From Sapria himalayana (Eukaryota; Streptophyta; Magnoliopsida; Malpighiales; Rafflesiaceae), in assembly GCA_029783825.1 (NCBI GenBank), contig JAREIK010002991.1:2007397-2071396 (forward strand): a stretch of DNA of 64,000 nucleotides, read 5' to 3'. Numbering within the stretch: position 1 is the first letter of the stretch; each line of letters opens with the position of its first letter. Below the pieces are notes generated by a model, which worked only from the letters and a program-made list of their open reading frames with translations, had not been told where the DNA came from and made no database searches. Of this stretch, positions 49,083 to 60,220 are shown piece by piece. The translations under genes and the position numbers were made by a program.

Positions 49083-49480
49083 TAGAAGTGTCAAACAAGT
49101 TGTTATTGACTAAATGGCTCATTTTTAAGCCCGCCAAAGCCACCATATCGTACCAGCACAACTCCAAAAAAGGGAAATGCGGCACATCCAAATGGTTGAA
49201 CCAGGCCAAACCCCAAAGCAACCCACACACTAGCACGGTTCAAACCCAACTAGCTTGGATCAAGTCCAGGCTAACCTAATTTGGCCAATCATGCCAGAAC
49301 CAAATGGGTCGACATGCCAAGCCATGTGATGTTGCTTATTTTGCAACACTCAGGCTAGAAACCCTGGCCCGACATGGCCCAAGTCGTGTCATGGGCAAGA
49401 TTTCGTGAGAAAGCCCATAGCATGGCATGACCTGTTCCAAGCACAATTCTGGCCAGGTCAGGTCGTGCTGTGTGCCAGGA
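49083..49480. mobile_element. Degraded TAGAGGTGTCAA-family MITE
   Basis: The left end CTAGAAGTGTCAAACAAG at 49,082 and the GGCCC/GGCATGAC-rich core are visible. The right terminus is not recognisable. Confidence 0.5.
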
Positions 49481-50246
49481 AAAAAAATTATATAATACTC
49501 ACCAAACTAAATCACTTAGTATTCTAATATAAGTATTCTATAAATCGATAAATATTATTTACAAGTTTTTTTTTATATTTCTTGATTAATTAACTGATTA
49601 AGTAAATAATATATAAAATAGATCAATCTGACATAAATCAAAATTAATTCTATGAAATTATTATTTCTTGTTGAATTATTTATTACTAAAGTTTCATAAT
49701 ACGACTCATGAACTTAATACCATAACAATATTACAATCTTAAATATCTCTCTTATTCATATAAATGAGAATTAAAATATTATCTCTATTTATCAGATACT
49801 TTTTTTGTTATCATAATTTTTTTAAATAGCCTAATCAATCACATCAGGCTTTTCTTATCAATAACCCTCAAAGCTTCATTTTCTTTATAGCTTCTCTAAT
49901 CATTGTAAAACTTATTTTAACTACATATTTAAAATTATTTAGTTATCTATTATCATTAATCAAAGTTTTAAAAGACAAAAAATATAAGGCGAGATATTTT
50001 TGTGTTCGTAAGACAAGGCATAAGTCTCGAATTGTTGAGACGTAAATTTTTTGAGCATCACAATATATAATTAATTAATATTTCAAAATAGATAAAATAA
50101 AATAGCATAAATAAAAACAAAAAAATAATTCTATATATAGTTATTTTTTATACTATACATAAACATAACCACATATTTAACTATAAATTACTATTTATAA
50201 TTATATATAAAATACATTAATATGCAACTATCTTCATATCTATATA

Positions 50247-51229
50247 CTGTGTTGCACGGATACGGCTAGGGAGTGCCGTGTCCACGTGTCGGACACGTGG
50301 ACACGGCGACACGCGTCGGACACGCGTCGGATACGTGTCCGACCAGCCACGTGGCGTATCGGACACAAATCCGTATGCGATACGCCACGTGGCGTATCGG
50401 ATACTCGTCGGAGACGTATCCGACGAGTTTTTCGGAAACAATCGTTTCCGAAAAACTCCAGACGCGTCGTTTACCTACCGACGCGTCGTTAGAGGGTTTC
50501 GGGAGGGGGGTTCGGGGAGGGGGGGTTTCGGGAGGGGGAGGGGGGGGGAGAGGGTTTCGGGAGGGGGTTTCGGGAGTGATTTTCGGGAGGGGGGTGGAGG
50601 GGGGTTTCGGGAGGGATTTTCAGGAGGGGGGAAAAAGGTTCTGGAGAGAGGATTTTCGGGGAAAAAGATTCTGGAGGGGAAAAAGGTTCTGGAAAAAGGT
50701 TCGGGAGGGATTTTCGGGGAGGGGGGAGGGGGGAGGGGGGAGAGGATGTTAGAGGTTTAAATTTTTTTTAAATTAATTTAAAAAATAGAATTTTAAATTA
50801 TTTTAAAATACTGTATCTTATATTATTTTAAAATACTATATTTTAAATTATTTTAAAATACTATATTTAAAATATATGTTAGAGAGAGTTAGAAGCTGTA
50901 ACGGGAGGGGGCAGGGCCGCAGGGGTTAGAGGGCTTAAATATATATTTTTTATATTTTAATTATTATTGTTTGTTTAATATATATACAAAATATAATAAA
51001 CAAATAATTTATTTTAATTTTATTTAAGCCCTCTAAATTTTTATTTATCAAAATATCTTAGTATTTTTTTTATTTATCTAAATTTATGTTAATAGATAAT
51101 ATTTATATTTAATTTTTTTTTCATGCCGTGTCCTAGCCGTATCCGTATCCTAGTTTTTTGGAATTTGTCGTGTCCCCGTATCCTGCCGTGTCGTATCCCC
51201 GTGTCCGTATCCGTGTTCGTGCAACATAG
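50247..51229. mobile_element. hAT-like non-autonomous element, GTGTCGGACACG family, 983 bp
   Basis: Left end CTGTGTTGCACGGATACGG; the right end in reverse complement is CTATGTTGCACGAACACGG. The flanking octamers at 50,239-50,246 and 51,230-51,237 are both TCTATATA. The subterminal parts repeat GTGTCGGACACG, GATACGCCACGTGGCGTATC and related palindromes. The centre is a G-rich block followed by AT-rich filler. It has no transposase. Confidence 0.87.
50493..50752 (+). repeat. G-run-dense block inside the 983-bp element
   Basis: More than twenty runs of three or more G occur on the plus strand (GGGAGGGGGG, TTCGGGAGG and similar), mostly one to seven bases apart. It meets the usual G3+N1-7 G-quadruplex pattern many times over. 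The Gly-rich frames through it are artefacts. Confidence 0.85.
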
Positions 51230-51776
51230 TCTATATATATTATATGTATAATTATTGCATACCTAATGTTTTACTATATATAACTAATTATAATTATATG
51301 TATAACTAAATATAATTAATTAACTATATGTATAAATATTTATAATTATTTATAAAGTTGGACAAGTATTTAGAATTATATATACTATTACTATGTATAA
51401 CTATATGTAATTATGTATAACTGTAAATATATAATTATATATATATATAATTAAAATATATTTATGGAGCAGTGTCAAAAAATCAAGAATTTCGAGCAGG
51501 GAGCGTCGGCATCGGATTCAACATCGAAATTGTCAAACTGCACTAAAAAATCGATCAGCACTATTTAGAGTTTATAGAAATTTTTTTTTTGAAAAAACCC
51601 CTAAGACATACGCCTTCTTCATTGAGACATGAAAGACACGTTTTAAACGTGCCTCGAAATGTCTCACAAAAGAAGGCATATGCCTATCAAGTACATCACC
51701 TTTTTTCATGCGCCTCAAGGTATTTTGCGCATGCCTCACCCTGAGGCACGCCACATTTACATTTTTTAAAACACTA

Positions 51777-53075
51777 CCTTTACTACTCTAATTTGAATTC
51801 ATTAACTTATTTAAAAGATAATGAAAATGTATTCTCCATTTCTTTTTGTTTTATTTATATTTTATTAAGATGACATTATTTTTTATTTTTAATACATTTT
51901 ACATGACTAATATATCAAGTATTATTCTCTCATCTTAATCATCTTTTAAATATTATTTTCTCACTTTATTTTATTAATTGTACAACTCATTAAATGTTTT
52001 GAACTTAATTTCATTTACTACTATTTTAATTTTTTTCTGTATATTCATTCATACTCTTTTGTATTTATTTAAAACAAACTTATTTTATTTAAATGGTTTA
52101 TTAGACTTTAAATTTTTACCACCATATTTTCATATGTAAATAAATATTTTTCTCAGAGACCTAAAAAATTATTTCAATCACTAATTTGATAGATTGAGTA
52201 ATTGTATTGTTCTTTTTCATTCAACTATATTCTAAGCAAATTTTATCTAGAATTCAACAAATAAATTTTGTTTATTTACAATCCTAACTCGTGTCAAATA
52301 TATGTTTCTCTTGCTTTTTATCATCTCTACTTTAACATCTCATTTTTTGCAAATTAAAATATTTAAATCAATTATACATGATCAAATTATCTTAAAGATC
52401 TCTTTCTTATTTTTTTTTTTAAATATTTAAATCAATTATACATGATCAAATTATCTTAAATATCTCTTTCTTATTTTTTTTTTACAATAGGTATTACTAC
52501 CACACTCACAATATCTTGATTGTATTTATTTTTTACATGATTTTTATTGATATATCACATATTCACATCAACATTCACATATTGATACTGCTTGTTTTAT
52601 GAAATTTTTTGAAACCCAACATTAATATTATATAATACAATTGATCTAATGGCCATTCTAGAAACATTGCATTTTATTTTATGTAACATAGTACACGTTA
52701 TTTCCAAAACATTCTATTTTACTCTATGACACTTAATCACACAATTGATATTTGCAAAATTTCTACTTTAATATGAATGATAAATTAATCAAAAATAGAA
52801 ACTAGTAAACTTGAAAAAAATATTAAATGAATTTTATTTTATTTTCATTTGGACTTAAAAGAAAAAGCTAGCCAAAGCAATTATTTTATTTGATTTATTA
52901 CTAAAATTCTTTATTTGATTTTTATTTTATGAACACCATTAGAGATATCTTTTTTTTTTTGCCCATGCATGCTGCATGGCAATTAAAGGAGGAATGCCCA
53001 TCATTAGTATTGAGATTTATTTTTGTAATATTTTTATTTTATAATTATTTTCTTTACTTGTACAGAAGAACTCGG
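51777..53075. other. AT-rich sequence, no gene seen
   Basis: Contains a head-to-tail duplication of about 64 bp at 52,357-52,485 (ATCAATTATACATGATC ... TCTCTTTCTTATTTTT twice). Otherwise nothing is recognised. Confidence 0.5.
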
Positions 53076-53582
53076 TAGAAGTATCAACTAGGTTGGATGA
53101 GCCAAGAATGGTACAAGGCACAACATGAATCAGTCGTGTTTGACACAGCATGGCCTGATTCAAAACCATGCATGGACATGACACATGCCAGCCCACGGCA
53201 CAACTCGAGGTGTTGGGCCAAAATTTTTAGCGAGGGAGGCATGACACAAAACAACCCGGCAAGACAATAAGTTTTGGCCCAGCCTTGCTGAACCTAGGCT
53301 AGCCTAGAATGAACTGGGCTAGCCTAGAATAAAAATGGCAAGCCTAGATTGAACTTAGGCCCCAAGCTAGCCTAACCAAGCCAATCCCAACTTGGCACAG
53401 CCTGGCACGACCTAAACAAAAGCTATGCCAACGAGCCTTGCCGAGCTATACATTTTTAGAGTCATACCAGCACAGCATAGCTCATACTAAAAATCATGTC
53501 GTGTTGAGCACAACAAGGTGATCTGAATAGGCCTAAGAAAAATGTGTTGTGCAAGCACGATATAGCCCATTTGATACCTCTA
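53076..53582. mobile_element. hAT-like MITE, TAGAGGTGTCAA family, old copy
   Basis: Left end TAGAAGTATCAACTAGG, right end CCCATTTGATACCTCTA. Flanks GAACTCGG and GTACTCAT agree at 5 of 8. The core is a CpG-depleted version of the family sequence, as expected for an aged, methylated copy. Confidence 0.65.
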
Positions 53583-53615
53583 GTACTCATCATGCATATT
53601 ACCCCAACCCTAGAT

Positions 53616-53667
53616 ATGCGTGTGTGTGTGTGTGTGCGCGCGTGCGCGTGCGCGTGTGTGTGTGTAT
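53616..53667. repeat. GT/GC alternating tract
   Basis: Uninterrupted purine-pyrimidine alternation of GT, GC and GT dinucleotides over about 50 bp. Confidence 0.9.
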
Positions 53668-55439
53668 AAATATTTTTTATATCTTTTTTGAAGCAACAAA
53701 TTTTGATTTCCTTTAACATAGTATCAGAGCATGGTTGATGACAAAATCCCATAGAAGTGCCTATATGGTAACTTGTGTCAATGTCATTGTATAACTCATT
53801 TCATCATTGTGTGTGAGATGATGTGTGCGTGAGATAGATGCCCATTGAGTCGACGAATGCACAGTGTGTGTCAAGACACGGTGATGTCAAAGCACATGTG
53901 TAAGCGCATGCATTGTGGTGACTCAAGTGTCCAAGTTGGAGTCATGCATGTGCAAGTGGTGAACCTAGTGCAAACTATGCAAGCGGGGGACCTCGTGTAA
54001 ACTATACAAGTGGTGACTCATGTACCATGCAAGTTGGAGGCACACCTATTGGCTGCATGTTTTCTATTTTCCAAGGAATACTATGCAGGTGCTGACCCAT
54101 GCTGTGTAAGGGTGCTGGTTATTGTTTTTTACGGGTTGGTGTATTTTATTATTTGATGTGTTACAGCTTTTAATTTCCAGTTTATTTTTTGTTTTATTTT
54201 ATTATTAATGTGAGCATACAATATGCAATATGCTCTAATTTATTGATTCATTATATAAGGGCACTGCTTTTATATTATTTTTATTGACTCTGATTAGGTG
54301 TTTTTAGACTTGTTTTTTTTTTTTGAACCTGCCCGTATCAGAGCCAGGCAGGTCAGGCACTGGCCAAATGGACCGCATCCGCTTCCAAGTAACCCGTATG
54401 GCATAAATAGTTTACACCTTAAAGGCCGGTGGCTCATGCCAATGAGCTAGGTACACAGGTCATGTCTGGTCCAGCATGAGGCACAACTGCCTCTAGCCCA
54501 GCACAAGCCGTGCCTCAGACCGGCCTTACCTAGGTCCAGGCACAGTTTTGAACCGTGCTGTAATTGGGCTGGGCATGGCTCAATCCCAATCAACATGCTT
54601 TTATATGCTAGAGAGTGTGTCGACGAACAACAAAATTTTAATTTAAAATTTTGCAAAATACACATACATTAATCTGAATTTCTTTAGATATATATGCTAC
54701 GATTATAATTATAAAATAATGGAATAAAATAAATAATAACTTAAAAAATAATCAATTTCTCCTCTCAACCCTCTAGTCTCTATACAACAATTTAAATACT
54801 TTACTAATTTTAAAAAAATAGAAAATAAATTTTACGGGAGGGGGGTCAGTGTTGGGTGTAATATTGATTTAGATAATAATAACTCGGTCCTTAAACCAGC
54901 TTACATCATAGCTAGGATATACATGGTCGGGTACATGACTGGCCATGGACAGCCCATGGCTCACGAACAAGTTCAAGTCAAGTTGAATGAGAGCACAAAC
55001 CTACTCAACAAGGCCAAGTCTGTGGCAATCTATCAAATTAGAGTTGAGATGTATTTTCTTATCTTGCATGATATGCAAGATCCTATGAGAGTTATCAATA
55101 TCATTATATTCAACTGAGATAATAATGATATACAACACAATTTTACAGCTTATGTGATTTATACTAGAGAAGCCAAGATGGAGTAGAACACATAAAGCAA
55201 CTTCTTGGCATGATAAATTTATACTCTCTTTTTTAGTATTCTATACATAAAGCGACTTCTACTTATTAAAAATTTGATAATTTTTTAGTATTTCACAATC
55301 AAGGTGAACATCACCTTGAGGTTAGTGTTGCGTTTGTGTTTTTTATTTTTATTTTTTGGTTTCTACTATCAATGAAAGCATCTAACATATAAATTACCTC
55401 AACCCAAATATTTTGTATTTATAAAAGTATCCACTAGTA
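53668..55439. other. LTR-retrotransposon debris and degraded MITE, no gene
   Basis: AGTATCAGAGCATGG at about 53,724 resembles a tRNA-Met primer-binding site after an LTR end. 54,192-54,300 (TTATTAATGTGAGCATACAA, GATTCATTATATAAG) resembles the LTR that ends at 12,820. 54,330-54,600 contains GC-rich MITE-like text without clear ends. No open pol or gag was seen. Confidence 0.5.
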
Positions 55440-56360
55440 CATTTCATTCACATTAAAAAAAAATTCACACTCCTTCAAATCACCCCTTACCAACCATAAG
55501 ATAGATACATGTGACAAATTTTCACCATGCCCAATCATCTCAGTAGTAATCACGACTAAATATAATTAACTTTTAAGTTCTTATGAAATTCAATACATTA
55601 GTAATGATTTAAACACATCTAATTTCATTCACATTAAAAAAAAATTTCACACTCCTAATCACTCTTTACCAACCATAAGATAGATACATATGACAAATTT
55701 TCATAATGCCCAATCATCTCAGTAGTAATCACGACTAAATATAATTAACTTTTAAGTTCTTATGAAATTCAATATATTAGTAATGATTTAAACAAATCTA
55801 ATTTCATGCACATTAAAAAAAAATTTCACACTCCTTCCAATCCCCCCCTTACCAACCACAAGATAGATGTATATGATAAATTTTTACAATACCCAATTGT
55901 CTAAGTAGTCATCACGACCAAATACAATTAACTTTTAAGTTCTTATGAAATTCAATACATTAGTACTAATTTAAACGCATCTAATTTCATTCATATTAAA
56001 AAAAGTTCACACTCCTTCCTATCCCCCCTTACCAACCACAAGATAGATGTATATGATAAATTTTTACAATACTCAATCATCTAAGTAGTCATCACGACCA
56101 AATATAATTAACTTTTAAGTTCTTATGAAATTCAATACATTAGTAATAATTTAAACGCATCTAATTTCATTCACATTAAAAAAAAATTTCACACTCCCTC
56201 TAATCCTCTCCTACCAACCACAAGATAGATGTATATGATAAATTTTCACTATACCCAATTGTCTAAGTAGTCATCAGGACCAAATATAATTAACTTTTAT
56301 GTTCTTATGAAATTCAATACATTAGTAATGATTTAAACATATCTAATTTCATTCAAATTA
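55440..56360 (+). repeat. Tandem array, five monomers of about 180 bp
   Basis: The landmark AACTTTTAAGTTCTTATG occurs at 55,568, 55,747, 55,930 and 56,110, with a variant at 56,292: spacings of 179, 183, 180 and 182 bp. Each monomer also carries CACTCC, ACCAACCA, AGATAGAT, ATGATAAATTTT-like text and a CGACTAAATA/CGACCAAATA box. A lone monomer occurs at 27,780. Confidence 0.93.
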
Positions 56361-57888
56361 ATTATTATTACTTTTCTATTGTATTTTTATGGATTAAGTT
56401 TCTACAAAATCAAAAATGTTTATCAAATAAGAATTCATAACAATCGACTCCCCAAAATATATATGTTTATACGATCACTAATGTCTACTTATGTGCCCAC
56501 ACAAGCTTGACCAAATGGTGATGAACATGATTTTATAACATAACAAAGAGCTTTGAGTTTCATTATCATTGACACCAAGAACTACTTTGTGGCAAGGCTG
56601 ACATAAATATTTTCTGCATAATACTGACTTCTTTAGATTAAAATAGCATATTTATTTTTTGAACAATCCATTTGGAACCCGGATCATGGATAATAATTCA
56701 TTAAGAATCACTATTGCATCTTATCTTACAAAACTTTTTAAAAAAAATTACATGACTAATTATAATAAAATTATCATATAATTTCATCATAACGTTCAAA
56801 ATTATATTCGCATAAAGTTTTTTTTTTTTTAATTTTCAAAATAATAAAACATCTTAATGTGATCTTATTACATGACATAAACATCCAAAAAATGAAGAAC
56901 ACCCCCACGAAACAAAACAAAACAGCACTTCTATTTTATAATTATCGTCCGTGAGAAATGAAGAACACACCACGAATCAGTTCTCCTCTTCCTCGTCCAA
57001 CTGCTTTGAATCGTAGCGCCTCGTGGAGCTAAATCAGGCGAAATACGATCAGAGCAAAATACTTCTTCACCAGCGATCCATAAATTAGAAGCGAAGCGAG
57101 GAACAGCAGAGTTGATCGCTCTCGGGGTGTTCACCTTCTCAGTAAAGAACGAACACTTTCAGTGTTATTATTATTATTATATTAAGCGGTGGAAAAGAAA
57201 CAAAGAAATAAAAATTTATTTAATTCTAGTGCACTTAATCAAATCTCGATCTTGTCCCTGAAAATTTTAAAAAAAAAATATATCTAGAACTTTTGTGTAT
57301 TTAATTTAATAATAAAAGAGATGAAAAATTAAGTAGAGAGAGATGCAGTACTATTATATGAAAAAAAAAAATCATTGATTAGAACAAGGGTAATAATTTT
57401 TAGTTAATTTAGATATGCTAAAATTTGATGAAGATTTGATTTAGATAAATTCTAATTTATTTAATTTAATTATTTGACCATTATTATCTATTTTATTATT
57501 ATTTTTAAATATAAATGTAATATTCCTGAGTATTTGTCACATATTAAAAATTACATGATATTTACTATATAGTAAATAAAACAAATCAGTAAATTTTTCT
57601 CAAATTTTCAAAACACTTTTTGATTAGAAAGTAGTCTTTAAAAATAATTGGAAAACTATTTTAGAGTTTTTTTTCTAATACATATATATAGTATATGTAT
57701 GCAGATATGGTGTACACACACACATCAGAAAAAAAATGTGAATATATATATATATATACATAACTATATTTATACCCATACATATATAAATGTATATATA
57801 ACTATATATATAAACATATCCATATAAACCTACATATACAAACATGTATATTATATATATGCCTATATACATATGCATATATAAATAT
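56361..57888. other. No gene; unexplained less AT-rich patch at 56,890-57,140
   Basis: The patch 56,930-57,134 is open on the minus strand for 67 codons and carries a 24-codon plus-strand frame from 56,958. Neither translation is recognised. ATGAAGAACAC occurs twice (56,893 and 56,958). The remainder is AT-rich. Confidence 0.35.
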
Positions 57889-57915
57889 ATGTGTGTGTGT
57901 GTGTGCGCGCGCGCA
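57889..57915. repeat. GT/GC alternating tract
   Basis: (GT)n followed by (GC)n, uninterrupted for about 26 bp. Confidence 0.9.
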
Positions 57916-58081
57916 TACCAACCTCAAGGTTATTGGATTGATTGGATATGTGAAACTCATAATCTTTGGATTGAGTTTGAATTCTATCAGTGACCCCTCT
58001 ATGATTATGATGAGGAGTTTGTTTTTCCTCGGGGCCAAGGTGTTTGCCCATCGCCCTTGTGAGTCGATAGTCCCACTCAGT

Positions 58082-58082
<1 letters not shown>
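57916..58082 (+). repeat. Possible SINE tail-less fragment
   Basis: A moderately GC block contains GAGTTTGAATTCTATCAG, reminiscent of a Pol III B box, and ends CCCACTCAGTATC against a long (AT)n run. No A box was fixed. Confidence 0.3.
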
Positions 58083-58178
<96 letters not shown>

Positions 58179-58269
58179 ATATATGTATATATACATATGT
58201 ATATACATATGTGTGTTTACATATATATAATTACACACACACACACATATATATATACGGGTTTATATA

Positions 58270-58303
<34 letters not shown>

Positions 58304-58355
58304 ATATGTATATATACATATGTATATACATATGTGTGTTTACATATATATAATT

Positions 58356-58386
<31 letters not shown>

Positions 58387-58436
58387 CGGGTTTATATAAT
58401 ATATATATATATATATAACTATAAATATATACATAC

Positions 58437-58468
<32 letters not shown>

Positions 58469-58480
58469 GTATATGTAATA
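58083..58480. repeat. AT/GT/AC microsatellite with an internal 128-bp duplication
   Basis: (AT)n from 58,083, then TG, ATGT and AC blocks. ACGGGTTTATATAATATA appears at 58,257 and 58,385, and the 128 bp before each are nearly identical, so a whole composite microsatellite block has been duplicated head to tail. Confidence 0.9.
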
Positions 58481-58948
58481 AAAAATAAAAATTAGTTTTC
58501 AAAAAAAAAATTTAAACCAAATTATTTTTCTTTTAATGATGATGTGCATGGGCATAGGGACGGGAACAAAATGAATTTTGCTAATAGCATGTACCAAAGG
58601 TAAGTTTTTTACAAATTGATGTACTATATTCAAATTATGAAAATTTAGGGTATTTTTTTTATAAATATTTTTTAACTAGTATATGTAAACATAATTTACA
58701 CTAAAATCTTTCATCACTCATCCATAAGATTACTAACGTGGCTAATAAATGAAATATTGAAATCTCATGAAAATCTTGCCAGTAAAATATATCAACACAC
58801 CCTAATTGGACAAAACCAAATGGAAGAAACTCCATTTTCTATTTCCAAACTTAGTCAGATCTCCTTTTTTTTTTATGAACGTAGTCTTTATTATCGCCAT
58901 TTAAACTATTTGTTTATTTTTTTTTTCTTCTTTTTTTCATCTCTCTAA

Positions 58949-59301
58949 GAGCGACTCCAACGAGAGTTGCCATAAGGGTGTCATCTTCATAACCACTAAA
59001 ATGGCACCTAAGTAACAAACAAATCATGCTCCAGTGGAGGTGTCATATTTAGTAACTTTGGAGATAGAAATGAGAGGATGCATAATAACAGTTGACTCAT
59101 GTTCATCGCAACAACTCTCAATACCATTCCATCAAAGTTTAATTAAATTTTTTAATAAAAAAATATTAAATTATTAAAATGACGTCCCATTTTGGCACCT
59201 ATCATTAGAACAAAAATACTATTCAAAGGTGCCAAAATACTATTCAAGATTGCAAGATAACATTTGGCACTCCATTTTTAGCAACCCTCATTGGAGTTTG
59301 C
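58949..59301. mobile_element. Tourist/PIF-Harbinger-like MITE
   Basis: Left end GAGCGACTCCAACGAGAG; the right end in reverse complement is GCAAACTCCAATGAGGG. It is bounded by TAA on both sides (58,946-58,948 and 59,302-59,304), the usual 3-bp duplication of this superfamily. 353 bp, AT-rich core, no coding capacity. Confidence 0.7.
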
Positions 59302-59304
59302 TAA

Positions 59305-59789
59305 GGAATTTGCTGCCCAGATGGCCCAGATGAAGTCTTGAACACTACTTCTTTAATTAGGGTCGTCAAATTTATATTTTATTATGCGACATGCTAAATT
59401 ATGATAATTTTTAATTTACATCATAATTTTTTTTTTATTTTTCCATTATTTTAAAAATTAAAAAAAATTAAAAAAAAATATGAAAAAAATTAACAGAGCA
59501 TTAGAGTATACGATAAAGAATAATTTAATAAAAATATTTAAAAAAAAATGATAAGAATACTCCTTTAGGGACGAGAGCATTATCTGCTCCAAAACATGAA
59601 GAGTTCACAAATGAAACCATTCAAGAAGCAATAAACATCTCATGATTTTGCTACGGGGGGGGGGAGTGAAATGGCCCAATCGCTACCTATTTATGTTCCT
59701 CCATCCTTGCCCAGCTCAGCTGTGGATTTTTTTTTTTTTTTTTTTTCCTTTTGTTGTCGGTCAGCAGCCATTTCTGCTGTCTGCAGCAA
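59305..59789. other. Region 3' of the SRF kinase gene
   Basis: Intergenic plus the expected 3' untranslated region of the minus-strand kinase, including a T17 run near 59,727. No gene. Confidence 0.4.
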
Positions 59790-60178
59790 CTATTTAACGC
59801 GCAGGCTTTCTCGCAAAATCATGTCCATCAGATCCTGGACAACCTCGGACATCAGCGGCCGAAATTCTGGTTCACTCTACGAACCCAATACAGAATTTTG
59901 ATTTGATCAGCCTTGGAATTATATTATGTTTATGACTACAAATGGAATCATTTTGATCTCACACGCGCACAAGCACACACATACATGTCACCATCAACTT
60001 CTTTTCCATAGAACATTGTATATTGATAAAATACAAAATATGCTTGTTGAAATTCATTATTTCATATTGCACCTTACAAGGGGACATGTGAGCTGCACCA
60101 ACCATAACATATGCATATTTTGAAGACAATAAAAAATAACATAAATACTTTTCTCTCTTTATCTTTATCTTTCTCTAT

Positions 60179-60220
<42 letters not shown>

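Larger units (their letters stand above)
49966..51776. repeat. Possible GAGGCG-type MITE split by the 983-bp element
   Basis: The left part (49,966-50,110, AAAGTTTTAAAAGACAAAA then AAGGCGAG) and the right part (51,590-51,776, GGCACGCC then TTTTTTAAAACACTACC) look like the two ends of one element with GTTTTAAAA-type termini. Sequence between 50,110 and 51,590 is mostly the younger insertion and AT-rich DNA. That the halves belong together is an inference. Confidence 0.4.

Noticed and set aside
50273..50760. Gly/Arg-rich frames of about 160 codons resembling glycine-rich proteins
   Set aside because: Generated by the G-run block and palindromic termini of a mobile element with clear 8-bp duplications.
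56931..57134. 67-codon minus-strand frame in a less AT-rich patch, considered as a first exon
   Set aside because: Translation unfamiliar in all frames, no convincing splice partners, and no recognised exon nearby.
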